Below are positions 8,693 to 17,279 of a stretch of 64,000 nucleotides of DNA, one piece after another; the first letter of the stretch is position 1, and each line of letters starts with the position of its first letter. The position numbers were made by a program, and so were the translations under genes. The notes under the pieces are model-generated. The model saw only the letters and a program-made list of their open reading frames with translations. It did no database searches and was not told the origin of the DNA. Source of the stretch: JAIVJZ01 sp036386515. GTDB lineage: Bacteria; Acidobacteriota; Blastocatellia; Pyrinomonadales; Pyrinomonadaceae. Location: assembly GCA_036386515.1 (NCBI GenBank), contig DASVVO010000024.1:1-64000 (forward strand), read 5' to 3'.

Positions 8693-8722
8693 TTTAGGGG
8701 CAGCCACATGGCTGCCCCTAAA
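8693..8722 (+). terminator. Terminator downstream of tRNA-Ala
   Basis: A 14-bp perfect stem (TTTAGGGGCAGCCA, loop CA, TGGCTGCCCCTAAA) is followed by TGTTTTG. It closes the tRNA transcript and marks the edge of the cassette array. Confidence 0.8.
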
Positions 8723-9025
8723 TGTTTTGTGTGCTTATAGTGTGCCAAGTTCAATGTTGGAGACTAATCGATATTCATATTAACAAGATTGTTTGAAAGT
8801 TTAGTACGCGGGAGAGTGTAGTAATTCCACAAAAGCCCCTTTCCGGGAAATTATATCTTGTCGCAAATAGTGTTTGAATTTTGCTGGGGATAGCGTTAAA
8901 AGTCGCTTGTCGGAGTGATTAGGCTGCCAGTAGCGGATAATTTCCGCTGGTGAGAGGTTTAGCCACACTCAACGGTAATAATCGCTCTATGAGGGTATTA
9001 GACCGCTAGTAGCGGCCTGATGAGC
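8723..9025. other. AT-richer leader of the cassette array; no gene seen
   Basis: About 300 bases without a supportable reading frame. It contains a short palindrome (CCGCTAGTAGCGG near 9003) and a possible RYYYAAC inverse core (ACTCAAC at 8967-8973). Together with GTTAGGT at 9026-9032 this could be a degenerate attC, or the remnant of an attI site. The inner arms do not pair convincingly, so I leave it unassigned. Confidence 0.4.
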
Positions 9026-9139
9026 GTTAGGTGGCTTATTCGTCATTGTGTACGGAACAATCCCAATTAATTATTGTCTAATGTAAAATTATTTAACTTA
9101 ACAGTTGCTAGCGGAGCATACCTATCAGGGGTAGGAAGA

Positions 9140-9406
9140 ATGCGAGACGAAATAAAGAGCGAGTTGAAAGTGTGGGCACAGTACCTGGTGATTGCGTTCG
9201 TAGCAGAGGTTATGGCTTTTGTGGCATTCTTCCCCGATTGCGATGGGTGCGCCTATCAAGTCTCGGCTTTAATTAGTAATGTATTTGAAGAGTACGAAAG
9301 ACCGAGGTTGCGCGCGTGGTTCGCTATCTTCATGGTGCTGAGCGCCGTGAGATTTACAAGCCGCGTTATCATTCTTCGTCATCGCCGCCACCTAACAAGG
9401 GGATGA
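9140..9406 (+). CDS. Cassette 1: small membrane protein of unknown function
   Basis: The protein has 88 residues from the ATG at 9140, which has AGGAAG a few bases upstream; a TTG at 9074 would give 110. A first hydrophobic helix (WAQYLVIAFVAEVMAFVAFF) and a second (LRAWFAIFMVLSAVRF) suggest two membrane spans joined by a loop with two Cys (DCDGC). The C-terminus is basic (RHRRHLTRG) and the last codons run into the attC site, as is common in cassettes. Codon use is more AT-rich than flanking genes. I know no family. Confidence 0.6.
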   Translation: MRDEIKSELKVWAQYLVIAFVAEVMAFVAFFPDCDGCAYQVSALISNVFEEYERPRLRAWFAIFMVLSAVRFTSRVIILRHRRHLTRG

Positions 9407-9476
9407 ACCGGACGCGATATAAGCGTGCCTCTCATCATCCGGATTACATGCGCGCCGGTTATCCCCGGCGTTAGAC
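9390..9476 (+). other. attC recombination site 1 (87 bp)
   Basis: The inverse core ACCTAAC (9390-9396) and core GTTAGAC (9470-9476) bound the site. The inner arms are GGGGAT-G-AACCGG (9399-9411) and CCGGTTATCCCC (9455-9466). They pair fully except for one extrahelical base (G9405), which is the feature integrases use for strand choice. Confidence 0.9.
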
Positions 9477-9503
9477 GGCTGCAATTCTTGCTGACCTAAA
9501 TTT

Positions 9504-9878
9504 ATGAACGACATTAGATTCTGGATACCATCTATTATTGGCGTGTTGCTTACGCCGATCTTTTTCTACGCATCAACACTCTCCGGTGGAGGTGCAGCCT
9601 CACACGCGGGCGGTGGTTTCCAAGCGGTATTTTTCTATCCTCTTCCAATATTGCTGGCAGTAGTTGGTGCCTCATCTATGGGTGACGCTTTACCACAAGT
9701 TATTAAAATTATATGCATCGGATTAGCTGCTATTCAGTTCCCGTTCTTCGGATTGATGCTAAGTTATGCAGGCACCAGGCAAGGTTCTATATTTTACGCT
9801 TTAATAAAAGGAGTGATCTGGTTTCATGTGATCGTCTCATTGATATTCTTAGTAATTGTTTTCATCACGGCCGGGTAA
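9504..9878 (+). CDS. Cassette 2: polytopic membrane protein of unknown function
   Basis: The protein has 124 residues with about four hydrophobic spans: FWIPSIIGVLLTPIFFYAST, VFFYPLPILLAVVGASSM, VIKIICIGLAAIQFPFFGLM and the C-terminal VIWFHVIVSLIFLVIVFITA. A Gly-rich loop (GGGAASHAGGGF) lies between the first two. There is no strong ribosome-binding site before the ATG. Many cassette arrays carry small membrane proteins like this, and none of its features points to a function. Confidence 0.65.
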   Translation: MNDIRFWIPSIIGVLLTPIFFYASTLSGGGAASHAGGGFQAVFFYPLPILLAVVGASSMGDALPQVIKIICIGLAAIQFPFFGLMLSYAGTRQGSIFYALIKGVIWFHVIVSLIFLVIVFITAG

Positions 9879-9907
9879 ATCACGGAAACTGACTTTGGTA
9901 CTGTGCC

Positions 9908-9994
9908 GTCTAACAACTCATTCAACCGGACTCGCAATCAGCGGGTCTTTTATCTTTGATGTTAATTGCTCGCCGGTTAATTCCGGCGTTAGCC
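9908..9994 (+). other. attC recombination site 2 (87 bp)
   Basis: The inverse core is GTCTAAC (9908-9914) and the core is GTTAGCC (9988-9994). The inner arms are ATT-C-AACCGG (9920-9929) and CCGGTTAAT (9973-9981), with C9923 extrahelical. The size and inner-arm words are the same as in site 1 (AACCGG/CCGGTT), suggesting related attC lineages. Confidence 0.9.
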
Positions 9995-10011
9995 CGCTGA
10001 GTTGAACAGAT

Positions 10012-10524
10012 ATGATTGGGTTACATCGAGGAACAGTAAGATTGATGCCCCATTCTGAACTGTGGCATCAACTGTATGCCGAAGAAGAAACGCAATTGCG
10101 TAATGCGATAGGTGGGCAGGTAGTCGCAATCGAGCACGTGGGGAGCACCGCCGTTTGCGGGCTATCTGCTAAACCCATCATAGATATTGCCGTTGCCGTG
10201 CGAGAGATTGCTGATGCCGAGAAGTGTGTCACGCAGCTTGAAGGCATCGGTTACAAATCTCGCGGCGAGCTTGGCATTCCGGATCGGCAATATTTCACAA
10301 AGGGCGATCCGAGAACCCATCATTTACATATGGTCGAATTAGGTAGCGATCTTTGGAGAAGTCATCTGTTGTTTCGTGACTACCTGCGACAGCGCCCCGA
10401 AGTAGCTAAAGAGTACGAAAATCTCAAAACGGAGTTAGCGCGACAGCACACAGAGAACCGAGAAGCATACACGGAGGGGAAAGCTGCCTTCATCGAAGGT
10501 GTCTTGAAGGCAGCAAGCAGGTAG
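10012..10524 (+). CDS. Cassette 3: GrpB/UPF0157 family nucleotidyltransferase-like protein
   Basis: This 170-residue protein is of the normal length for the GrpB (UPF0157) family, which has a nucleotidyltransferase fold. Family motifs are IEHVGSTAVCGLSAKPIIDI near residue 40, where GST and the D-x- pair form the transferase active site, and GDPRTHHLHMVELGSDLWRS near residue 100. The biochemical substrate of the family is unsettled; members are frequent in cassettes and resistance contexts. The start ATG at 10012 lies 17 bases after the upstream attC core. Confidence 0.88.
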   Translation: MIGLHRGTVRLMPHSELWHQLYAEEETQLRNAIGGQVVAIEHVGSTAVCGLSAKPIIDIAVAVREIADAEKCVTQLEGIGYKSRGELGIPDRQYFTKGDPRTHHLHMVELGSDLWRSHLLFRDYLRQRPEVAKEYENLKTELARQHTENREAYTEGKAAFIEGVLKAASR

Positions 10525-10531
10525 TGGCGCG

Positions 10532-10641
10532 GTCTAACAATCTGTTGCAGCGCGACGCCTCGATAGCTCCGTTCTCAAGCATCTTCCACGCGGTCAAGTT
10601 GGAGGCTGCCCGCTCGGCGCGTCTGAACAGCGACGTTGTGC
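10532..10641 (+). other. attC recombination site 3 (110 bp)
   Basis: The inverse core is GTCTAAC (10532-10538) and the core is GTTGTGC (10635-10641). The inner arms are CTGTT-G-CAG (10542-10550) and CTGAACAG (10623-10630), with G10547 extrahelical. The loop is longer than in sites 1 and 2. The core deviates from GTTRRRY at one position. Confidence 0.8.
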
Positions 10642-10658
10642 GCTAGCGAGTTACGAGT

Positions 10659-11102
10659 ATGAGACAATTTCTCAAAGGCATGAAAGTCATCGCCTATCCC
10701 GCCTGCTTCGTCATCGGCATGATAGCTATGCCTGCTTACGGCGTATTTAGCGGCTTGTTCTGGGGAAAGAATATTCAGGCGCTCGACTCACCCGGCAGCG
10801 AGCATCAGGCCGTGCTCCTGAAAAAGTACAACCTCGCCGACATAAACTTCATCGTCAAAGTTGACGGCGAGCGGGTCTATGTCTCGCCAGACCTAATGGG
10901 TTTCCCCGACCGCTGGTATCGGGAGACGCTGGTGTGGGATCAGGCGGGGCGGGTCGTCGTGCTGGAGTTGATGGGCAAGCGGGTCTTCGCCTATGACACC
11001 CAGACAAAGAGGGAGTTACAGAAGGGCGAGTTGAATCAATACCAGCTTTGGCCGATGCCGTCAGACCAGAATTACGCCGACCTGAAAGATATAGATGAGT
11101 AG
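10659..11102 (+). CDS. Cassette 4: secreted or membrane-anchored protein of unknown function
   Basis: The protein has 147 residues. An N-terminal hydrophobic segment (MKVIAYPACFVIGMIAMPAYGVFSG, split by one Pro) is a signal anchor. The remainder is soluble and beta-rich (INFIVKVDGERVYVSP, ETLVWDQAGRVVVLELMG, RVFAYDTQTK). GC content is closer to the host chromosome than in cassettes 1 and 2. No family is recognised. The stop lies 20 bases before the final, degenerate attC. Confidence 0.6.
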   Translation: MRQFLKGMKVIAYPACFVIGMIAMPAYGVFSGLFWGKNIQALDSPGSEHQAVLLKKYNLADINFIVKVDGERVYVSPDLMGFPDRWYRETLVWDQAGRVVVLELMGKRVFAYDTQTKRELQKGELNQYQLWPMPSDQNYADLKDIDE

Positions 11103-11121
11103 ACCGTCTTAGGCTCGCGGC

Positions 11122-11190
11122 GCGCATAACAAAGGCATGCACCCGGATTAGGGCATCCGTCTCAAGTCATCAATAGAAATACCCGGTGAC
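11122..11190 (+). other. Terminal, partly degenerate attC site 4
   Basis: The inverse core GCATAAC (11124-11130) pairs with the start of its own cassette (GTTGTGC at 10635). Inner words CCCGG (11142-11146) and CCGG (11183-11186) can pair, but no GTT core follows. The 3' half therefore seems worn or replaced by the terminator at 11191, and the array ends here. Confidence 0.55.
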
Positions 11191-11216
11191 GGGCGATCTG
11201 AGGATCGCCCGTTTTT
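11191..11216 (+). terminator. Rho-independent terminator closing the cassette array
   Basis: The stem GGGCGATC / GATCGCCC with loop TGAG is followed directly by GTTTTT, a canonical intrinsic terminator in the orientation of the cassettes. Confidence 0.9.
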
Positions 11217-11446
11217 GCCTGGCGTGGCGAGGGGATGGGAGGTCTGAGTTCTGTGGGATTTGTAAGGCGAATTTACCGGCGCGCGCCCCGTTAATATAGT
11301 TTGACAGGATTAGCCAATCGTGCGACCCTACGCCGCAGGTTTTTCCAGTTTTTATTTGGCTGCTGCTCTCCGCAGTATCCGCGTAGATCGATTCCGATCG
11401 CCACCGATTGCCTCACTTCCGGCTACCAGCTATTTGGAGATTTCCA

Positions 11447-14400
11447 ATGCTTTCTTTTCCTCAGCGGGGCGGCGCCGTGGTCGCCGTCAATCCTGAATCC
11501 CTGCGCTCGACGAAGAAACTTTCGGTTGCACGCATGTGGCCGCGTCTCCTGGTCTTCATCTGTCTGCTCGAAGTTCTCGCCGGCGCGGCTGACGTGGTGG
11601 GGCAGTGTGCCGCCGTGCGTTTCAAGGGAGCCGCGCGTGTGGCCGCCGGGGTCGCGCCGGCCGCGCTCGTCGCGCGTGACTTCAACGGAGACGCGCATCC
11701 CGATCTGGCGGTTGCGAACAACGGGTCGAATAACGTCTCCGTCCTGCTCGGCAACGGCGCGGGCACGTTCGCCCCCCCGACAAATTACACGGTCGGCTCG
11801 CGCCCCCACTCGATTTCCGCCGGAGACTTTAACGGCGACGGCAAGGCCGACCTCGTCACCGCGAATTACGACTCGGCCAACGTCTCCGTCCTGCTCGGCA
11901 CGGGCGCGGGCACGTTCGGCGGCGCGAGCAATTACGCCACGTTTCAAGACCCTCAGGGGTTGGTCGCCGGTGATTTCAATGGCGATGGGCTGTCGGACAT
12001 CGCGTTGGGAAGCGTGCGCCGAATTCCGGGTGGTAGCAACTCGGTCGTGATCTTGTTGAGCAACGGCGCGGGCGGGTTCAACGCCGCCGCGCTCTTCAAC
12101 GCGGGCGGGGCTATCTACGACATCATCACCGGAAAGTTTAACGGCGACAACGCGCTCGACCTGGCTCTGCGCATGGAGAATCAAACCGCCGTGTTCACGG
12201 GAAACGGGTCGGGCGGATTCAATGCCGCCAGCCCTCTGCCGGTCGGTTTCGGCGTGCGGGCGACCGGCGATTTCAACGGCGACGGAAAGCCTGATCTCGT
12301 CGGGGCGCATGACTACAACGACGGCATCTGGGTTGCGCTCGGCGACGGCGCGGGCAATTTTTCCGCGCCGTCGGTTTTCCCCGGCCGTGCCTACCAGGGG
12401 ATCGTCGTCGGCGATTTCAACGGCGACGGAAAGAGCGACATCGCCGCGCTGGATGGAAACGCCAGCGTCTCGATACTGCACGGCGACGGCACAGGCCAAC
12501 TCGGCCCTGAAACCCTCTACGGACTCGACACAGGGGAGTCCAGCATCGCCTCCGCGGATTTCAACGCCGACGGCAAACCCGACCTCGCCATCGCCAACCG
12601 CAGTAACAACGCCATCGCGATGCTCTACGCCACGACCGGCGGAGAATTTGCGGGCGTGTTCAATATCAGGTCAGGCTCCAGACCCCACGATCTCGTCCGC
12701 GCCGATTTCAATCGCGACGGGAACGACGACCTCGCCGTCATCAATGCCGAGTCGGCCGTGTTGGAGGGATTCGGCGCGTCGAGCGTGTCGGTCTTTCTGG
12801 GCGACGGCGCGGGGCGCATGTCGGCCGCCCCGGCGATTCAATTTCAGGACGGCATGTCTCTCACCTCGATCGTCACGGCCGATTTCAACAACGACGGTAA
12901 GCCCGATCTGGCTGTCTCCATGAACGACAACTCTACGACAGACCGGGTCAGCGTGATGCTGGGCAACGGCGACGGCGCATTCGCCGCACCGACCCACGTC
13001 GCGCTCGGCGCTTACGGGAGCATCGCGATCAACCTCGAAATTGCGGACATCAACCGGGACGGCCTGACGGACATCGTCGTCGCGTTTATGAATTCGGGTA
13101 ATTTCGCGACGCTGTTGAGCACGGGCAACGGCGCCTTCACTATCGCCGCCGGCTCCAAGGTGACGGGAAGCAGCTTCTACGAAGACTTCTCCATCGCCGA
13201 CTTCAATCAGGATGGCAATCCCGATCTCGTCTACGTTCGCAATTACGAAAAATTTCTGACCGTTCTGTTCGGCAACGGCACCGGATACTTCAACACACGC
13301 GTCGATCACCCTCTGCCGAACGACATCCAGCGCAGCGTGATCGCACAAGACTTCAACCGCGACGGCAAGGCCGACGTGGCCTTCATCTCCAACAACGGCT
13401 CCATCACCGGTGATCTCGTCACCATCAGGCTCGGCGACGGCGCGGGCAACTTTGGCGACGCGGCCGAATACGAGGTCGGAAACTATTCGCCGGACATGAG
13501 CGCGGCGGATTTCAACGGCGACAGTGTGATCGATCTCGTGGTCACGGGCGCGATCTATGGAGACGTGAATATCTTGATCGGCGATGGCGCGGGCGGCTTC
13601 TCTCTCTCCCCGCCCTTGCGGCTCGGAGGCTATCCGGGTTCGACCGTGGGCGGTGATTTTAACCGCGACGGTAAAACCGACCTGGCCGTTTCGCTCACCG
13701 GCGCAGACAGCGTCGCGCTTTTCCTGAACGATTCCATCGCGCCCCTTCCCTGCCTGTCCATCGACGACGTGGCCGTCACGGAGGGCGACACGGGGCAGAG
13801 CAATGCGGCCTTTAAGGTCGTCCTGTCCGAAGCCTCCACGCAGACGGTGCGCGTCAACTTCCGCGTCGCGCCGCGCCCCATTTTCATTCCGCAAGAGATG
13901 AAATTCCATGCGCCGTCGGCGGGCGCGGATTACTTTTCTCCCACCGGCGTGCTCACCTTCCTGCCGGGCACGACGACGCAAACGATCAACGTGCCCGTCT
14001 ACGGCGACACGAGCGACGAATACGACGAAGCGTTCGCAGTCTTCCTCTCGACGCCCGCAAACGCCGCCATCCAGGAAGGGGTCGGCATCGGCACGATCCT
14101 CGATAACGACGCGCCTCCCACCGTCTTCCTTAGCGATGTCTCGATCACGGAAGGCAACACAGCCGCCACTCCGAAGACGTTCGGGTTCCACGTCTCGCTC
14201 TCGTCGGCCAGCGCGAAGACCATCGCCGTGCCCTACCAGACCGCTCCGGGCACGGCCACGGCCGCGAGCGATTATCAACACGCCGCCGGCTCGCTCAAAA
14301 TCTCTCCGGGCTTCGCCGGGCAGACCATCAACATCGGCATCATCGGCGACGCGGTCTACGAACCGGACGAAACTTTCTTCCTCAACTTCGACGCTTCGCC

Positions 14401-16891
14401 CAACGTGACCCTCATCGACCCGCAGGCACAGATCACGATCCTCAACGACGATCCGCAGCACACGCTCTCCGTCCTCCCGGCAAACGTGGACGAGGGCGAT
14501 GCGGGGACGAGCGAGGCCGCCGTGCAAGTGGTCTTGTCGGCCGCTTCAACTCAGCCGGTCACCGTCAACTACGCGACGACGAACGGGACGGCCACCGCGG
14601 GCAGCGATTACGTCGCCGCCTCCGGTTCGCTCACCTTCAACCCCGGCGAGTTGAGCCAAACCGTGAAAGTGCCCGTCAACGGCGACACGCTCGACGAGAT
14701 CGACGAAACGTTCGGCCTCACGTTGAGCGGCGCGACGAACGCCTCGATCGGCACGGCGCAATCCGTCGTGACGATCCGCGATAACGACGGCCCCACCATC
14801 TCGCTCGACGACATCAGCGTGCTCGAAGGCGATTTCGGATTCCGGGAAGCCACCTTCACCGTCACCCTCTCCGCCGCCAGCCCGCAATTCGTCAGCGTGG
14901 GTTATGAGACCGGCCTCAGCGGCTCGGCCACGAGCGGCGACGACTATCGCCCGCTGTCCCCCGCCAGTCGCATCTCCATCCCCCCCGGCGAGCGTTCGGC
15001 GAAGTTCCACGTGCAAATTATCGGCGATGTCGGCCTCGAACCCGACGAGACTTTCGCCGTCAATCTCCACTTGCCCGTCGGCGGGACGATCGCCGACGGT
15101 TCCGGCGTCGGCACCATCCTCAACGACGACACGCCCGGCACCTTGCAGTTCAGCGCGCCCTCCTACAGCGTCAACGAAAACTCCGGCTTCGCCACCTTCA
15201 ACGTCAACCGCGTGGGAGGAAGCAGCGGCACCGTCTCCGTCGTCTTCGCCGCCGAGAGCGGCACGGCCACGGCGGGCGCGGACTTCCAGGGAGTCTCCTA
15301 TGCCGTCACCTTCCTGCACGGCGAGACGACCAAGACGGGACTCCTCGTCCCCGTCACGGACGACGCGCTCGACGAAGAAGCGGAGACCGTCAATCTCAGC
15401 CTGAAGAGTCCGACGAACGGCGCGCTCTTAGGCAGCCCCGCGACGGCCGTGTTGACCATTCAGGATGACGATTCCACGTGCGTCGAATCGATCAGTCCTG
15501 CGAGCCGGACTTCGCCGGCGGAGGGCGAGACGACGACCGTGAACGTGACGGCGCAGAGCGGATGCGCCTGGACGGCCGTGAGTACCAGCAACTTCATCAG
15601 CGTTACTTCCGGCGCGAGCGGCGCGGGCAACGGCGTGGTGACGCTCAACGTCTTGTCCAACGGTTCGGGCGTGCCGCGCACCGGCTCCGTCATCATCGGC
15701 GGACAGACGTTGACGATCACGCAGCCTGAGACGACGCCCGCCGTCCCGACCTTACAATTCGGCGCGGCGAGTTATACGACGGGCGAAGGGGTGGGTCTGT
15801 TGACGGTGCCGGTGACGCGCACGGGCGGCAGTCTCAACAACGCGACGGTTGACTACCGGACGCTCGATACGGACGCCTTCACGGTCTCTTGCGCGGACAC
15901 GACGAACAACAACGCCGGGGCTTTCGCGCGCTGCGACTTCGCCACCTCGGTCGGTCGCCTCGGCTTCGCGCCGGGCGAGACGCAGAAGACGATCAGCATT
16001 CCCATCATCAACGACGGGCACGACGAGGCTGCGGAGACTTTCCAAATCGTCCTGTCGAACCCGACGGGCGTCGCTCTCTTAGGCGCGCCCGCCACGACGA
16101 CCGTCACCATTCAGGACGACGACCCGGCGGACGCGCCGAACCCCGTCTTCACGACGCCCTTCTTCGTCCGCCAGCATTACCTCGATTTCCTCTCGCGCGA
16201 ACCGGAGGCGGGCGAACCGTGGTCGGCCATCCTGAACAATTGCGCGAACCCGTCCAATCTCGACCCGGCCAGCCCGTCGGCCACGTGCGATCGCCTCATC
16301 GTCTCGCAGTCGTTTTTCGGCTCGCCGGAGTTTCAGTTGAAGGGCTTCTACGTTTTCCGCCTCTACAAACTGGCCTTCGACCGTCTGCCGGAATACTCCG
16401 AGATCGTCTCGGACATGAGTTTCGTGGCGGGCGCGACGCAGGCGGAGGTCTATGCCCGCAAGGCGCAACTGGCGAGCGCGTTCGCGGCGCGGCAGGAGTT
16501 CGCCAACGCCTACGGCGGCCTGTCCAACGCCGGGTTTGTGGAGACGCTGTTGGGGCGGTACGGCCTCACCCGCATCAACACCCCCGACCCGCAGCAACCC
16601 GACGGCACGATCAAGATGATCTTGACGCAGGGAGACTTGATCACACGGCTCAATGCCGACGCTTTGACGCGCGGGCAGGTGTTGCGCGCCGTGGCGGACT
16701 CGGACGAGGCCGGGACGCGGGAGTTTGATAATGCGTTCGTGGCGATGCAGTACTACGGCTACCTGCGGCGCAAGCCGGAAGCGGCGGGCTACGAGGCGTG
16801 GCTCGCCGTGCTGCGGCGCGGCGACATCCGCACCATGGTGAACGGCTTTATGAACTCCGCCGAGTATAAACTCCGCTTCGGTCGCCAGTAA
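11447..16891 (+). CDS. Giant secreted protein: FG-GAP/VCBS propellers, six Calx-beta domains, BACON-like and DUF4214 domains
   Basis: The protein has 1,814 residues. The ATG at 11447 has GGAGA 7 bases upstream and a long N-region before the hydrophobic core (WPRLLVFICLLEVLAGAA). Residues about 70-765 hold many FG-GAP-type repeats, each with a DFNGDGKPDL-like calcium loop, likely forming beta-propellers. Six Calx-beta domains start near residues 769, 890, 1004, 1117, 1231 and 1435 (each with an xxVxEGD entry and a LDEIDETF-type acidic turn). A BACON-like module (about 1344-1420, SGCAWTAVSTSNFISVTSGA) interrupts them. The C-terminal 245 residues are DUF4214-like (FFVRQHYLDFLSREPEAGE, MQYYGYLRRKPEAAGYEAWL). 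It is a calcium-dependent surface or secreted adhesin-type protein with no enzyme domain; its ligand is unknown. Confidence 0.88.
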   Translation: MLSFPQRGGAVVAVNPESLRSTKKLSVARMWPRLLVFICLLEVLAGAADVVGQCAAVRFKGAARVAAGVAPAALVARDFNGDAHPDLAVANNGSNNVSVLLGNGAGTFAPPTNYTVGSRPHSISAGDFNGDGKADLVTANYDSANVSVLLGTGAGTFGGASNYATFQDPQGLVAGDFNGDGLSDIALGSVRRIPGGSNSVVILLSNGAGGFNAAALFNAGGAIYDIITGKFNGDNALDLALRMENQTAVFTGNGSGGFNAASPLPVGFGVRATGDFNGDGKPDLVGAHDYNDGIWVALGDGAGNFSAPSVFPGRAYQGIVVGDFNGDGKSDIAALDGNASVSILHGDGTGQLGPETLYGLDTGESSIASADFNADGKPDLAIANRSNNAIAMLYATTGGEFAGVFNIRSGSRPHDLVRADFNRDGNDDLAVINAESAVLEGFGASSVSVFLGDGAGRMSAAPAIQFQDGMSLTSIVTADFNNDGKPDLAVSMNDNSTTDRVSVMLGNGDGAFAAPTHVALGAYGSIAINLEIADINRDGLTDIVVAFMNSGNFATLLSTGNGAFTIAAGSKVTGSSFYEDFSIADFNQDGNPDLVYVRNYEKFLTVLFGNGTGYFNTRVDHPLPNDIQRSVIAQDFNRDGKADVAFISNNGSITGDLVTIRLGDGAGNFGDAAEYEVGNYSPDMSAADFNGDSVIDLVVTGAIYGDVNILIGDGAGGFSLSPPLRLGGYPGSTVGGDFNRDGKTDLAVSLTGADSVALFLNDSIAPLPCLSIDDVAVTEGDTGQSNAAFKVVLSEASTQTVRVNFRVAPRPIFIPQEMKFHAPSAGADYFSPTGVLTFLPGTTTQTINVPVYGDTSDEYDEAFAVFLSTPANAAIQEGVGIGTILDNDAPPTVFLSDVSITEGNTAATPKTFGFHVSLSSASAKTIAVPYQTAPGTATAASDYQHAAGSLKISPGFAGQTINIGIIGDAVYEPDETFFLNFDASPNVTLIDPQAQITILNDDPQHTLSVLPANVDEGDAGTSEAAVQVVLSAASTQPVTVNYATTNGTATAGSDYVAASGSLTFNPGELSQTVKVPVNGDTLDEIDETFGLTLSGATNASIGTAQSVVTIRDNDGPTISLDDISVLEGDFGFREATFTVTLSAASPQFVSVGYETGLSGSATSGDDYRPLSPASRISIPPGERSAKFHVQIIGDVGLEPDETFAVNLHLPVGGTIADGSGVGTILNDDTPGTLQFSAPSYSVNENSGFATFNVNRVGGSSGTVSVVFAAESGTATAGADFQGVSYAVTFLHGETTKTGLLVPVTDDALDEEAETVNLSLKSPTNGALLGSPATAVLTIQDDDSTCVESISPASRTSPAEGETTTVNVTAQSGCAWTAVSTSNFISVTSGASGAGNGVVTLNVLSNGSGVPRTGSVIIGGQTLTITQPETTPAVPTLQFGAASYTTGEGVGLLTVPVTRTGGSLNNATVDYRTLDTDAFTVSCADTTNNNAGAFARCDFATSVGRLGFAPGETQKTISIPIINDGHDEAAETFQIVLSNPTGVALLGAPATTTVTIQDDDPADAPNPVFTTPFFVRQHYLDFLSREPEAGEPWSAILNNCANPSNLDPASPSATCDRLIVSQSFFGSPEFQLKGFYVFRLYKLAFDRLPEYSEIVSDMSFVAGATQAEVYARKAQLASAFAARQEFANAYGGLSNAGFVETLLGRYGLTRINTPDPQQPDGTIKMILTQGDLITRLNADALTRGQVLRAVADSDEAGTREFDNAFVAMQYYGYLRRKPEAAGYEAWLAVLRRGDIRTMVNGFMNSAEYKLRFGRQ

Positions 16892-17147
16892 CAACAAGCG
16901 GGAGACAGCCGGAGCGGGAAGTCTATCGCGGGTTAAGTCGTCGCCGCTTGCGATGTCGGCTGTCGGTTGGAGAAGCTGCCCGCGGTCGGAGTGACACGTG
17001 ATTGATTAGGGCAATAATCTGGTTGAATGGCCTTGAGTCAGGCTCCGGTTTAAAAACGGGCAGCGACATCAGGTAGCGCATGATAAACAGTCTCCTTTAT
17101 GCCGTCCGCCGTGTTTTACACGCGGCTGAAACTAAAGGAGAGTCTTG
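16892..17147. other. Intergenic stretch, no gene seen
   Basis: I see no terminator or reading frame I can support between the giant protein and the response-regulator remnant. AAAGGAG at 17135-17141 is the ribosome-binding site of that remnant. Confidence 0.4.
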
Positions 17148-17222
17148 ATGTCCGAAGAAATCAACTCGCACAGAAGCGCCCGCCCGACCATCTTCCTCGT
17201 CGAAGAAGACGACGCGATTTAG
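17148..17222 (+). pseudogene. Remnant of a response-regulator gene (first 24 codons)
   Basis: Behind a good AAAGGAG site, the ATG at 17148 opens a 24-codon frame ending RPTIFLVEEDDAI and a TAG. This is exactly how CheY-like receiver domains begin: beta-1 followed by the acidic D-D pair and the Ile that starts helix 1. The frame stops at once and the following bases do not continue a receiver in any frame. I read it as a truncated gene, although a genuine micro-protein cannot be excluded. Confidence 0.55.
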
Positions 17223-17279
17223 CTTGCCGGGTAAACGCCTACTACCCGCCACCGCCGATGATGAGGAGACACCTATATT

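Larger units (their letters stand above)
9026..11190 (+). mobile_element. Integron-type gene-cassette array without integrase (CALIN), four cassettes
   Basis: Four consecutive units each begin with a GTTRRRY-like core and end with a core inverse that is the reverse complement of their own start, which is the signature of excisable cassettes. Unit 1: GTTAGGTGGC at 9026 matches GCCACCTAAC at 9387 (10/10). Unit 2: GTTAGACGGC at 9470 matches GCCGTCTAAC at 9905 (10/10). Unit 3: GTTAGCCCGC at 9988 against GCGGTCTAAC at 10529 (9/10). Unit 4: GTTGTGCGC at 10635 against GCGCATAAC at 11122 (8/9). All reading frames face the same way and are promoterless in appearance. No intI gene lies in the window, so it fits a cluster of attC sites lacking an integrase, next to a tRNA gene. 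Confidence 0.9.

Noticed and set aside
8967..9032. Possible first attC or attI before cassette 1
   Set aside because: ACTCAAC and GTTAGGT fit as outer cores, but the inner arms do not pair as in the other three sites.
12671..14527. Long minus-strand frames inside the giant protein gene
   Set aside because: Open frames antisense to GC-rich repetitive coding sequence; the plus strand has clear Calx-beta and FG-GAP domains.
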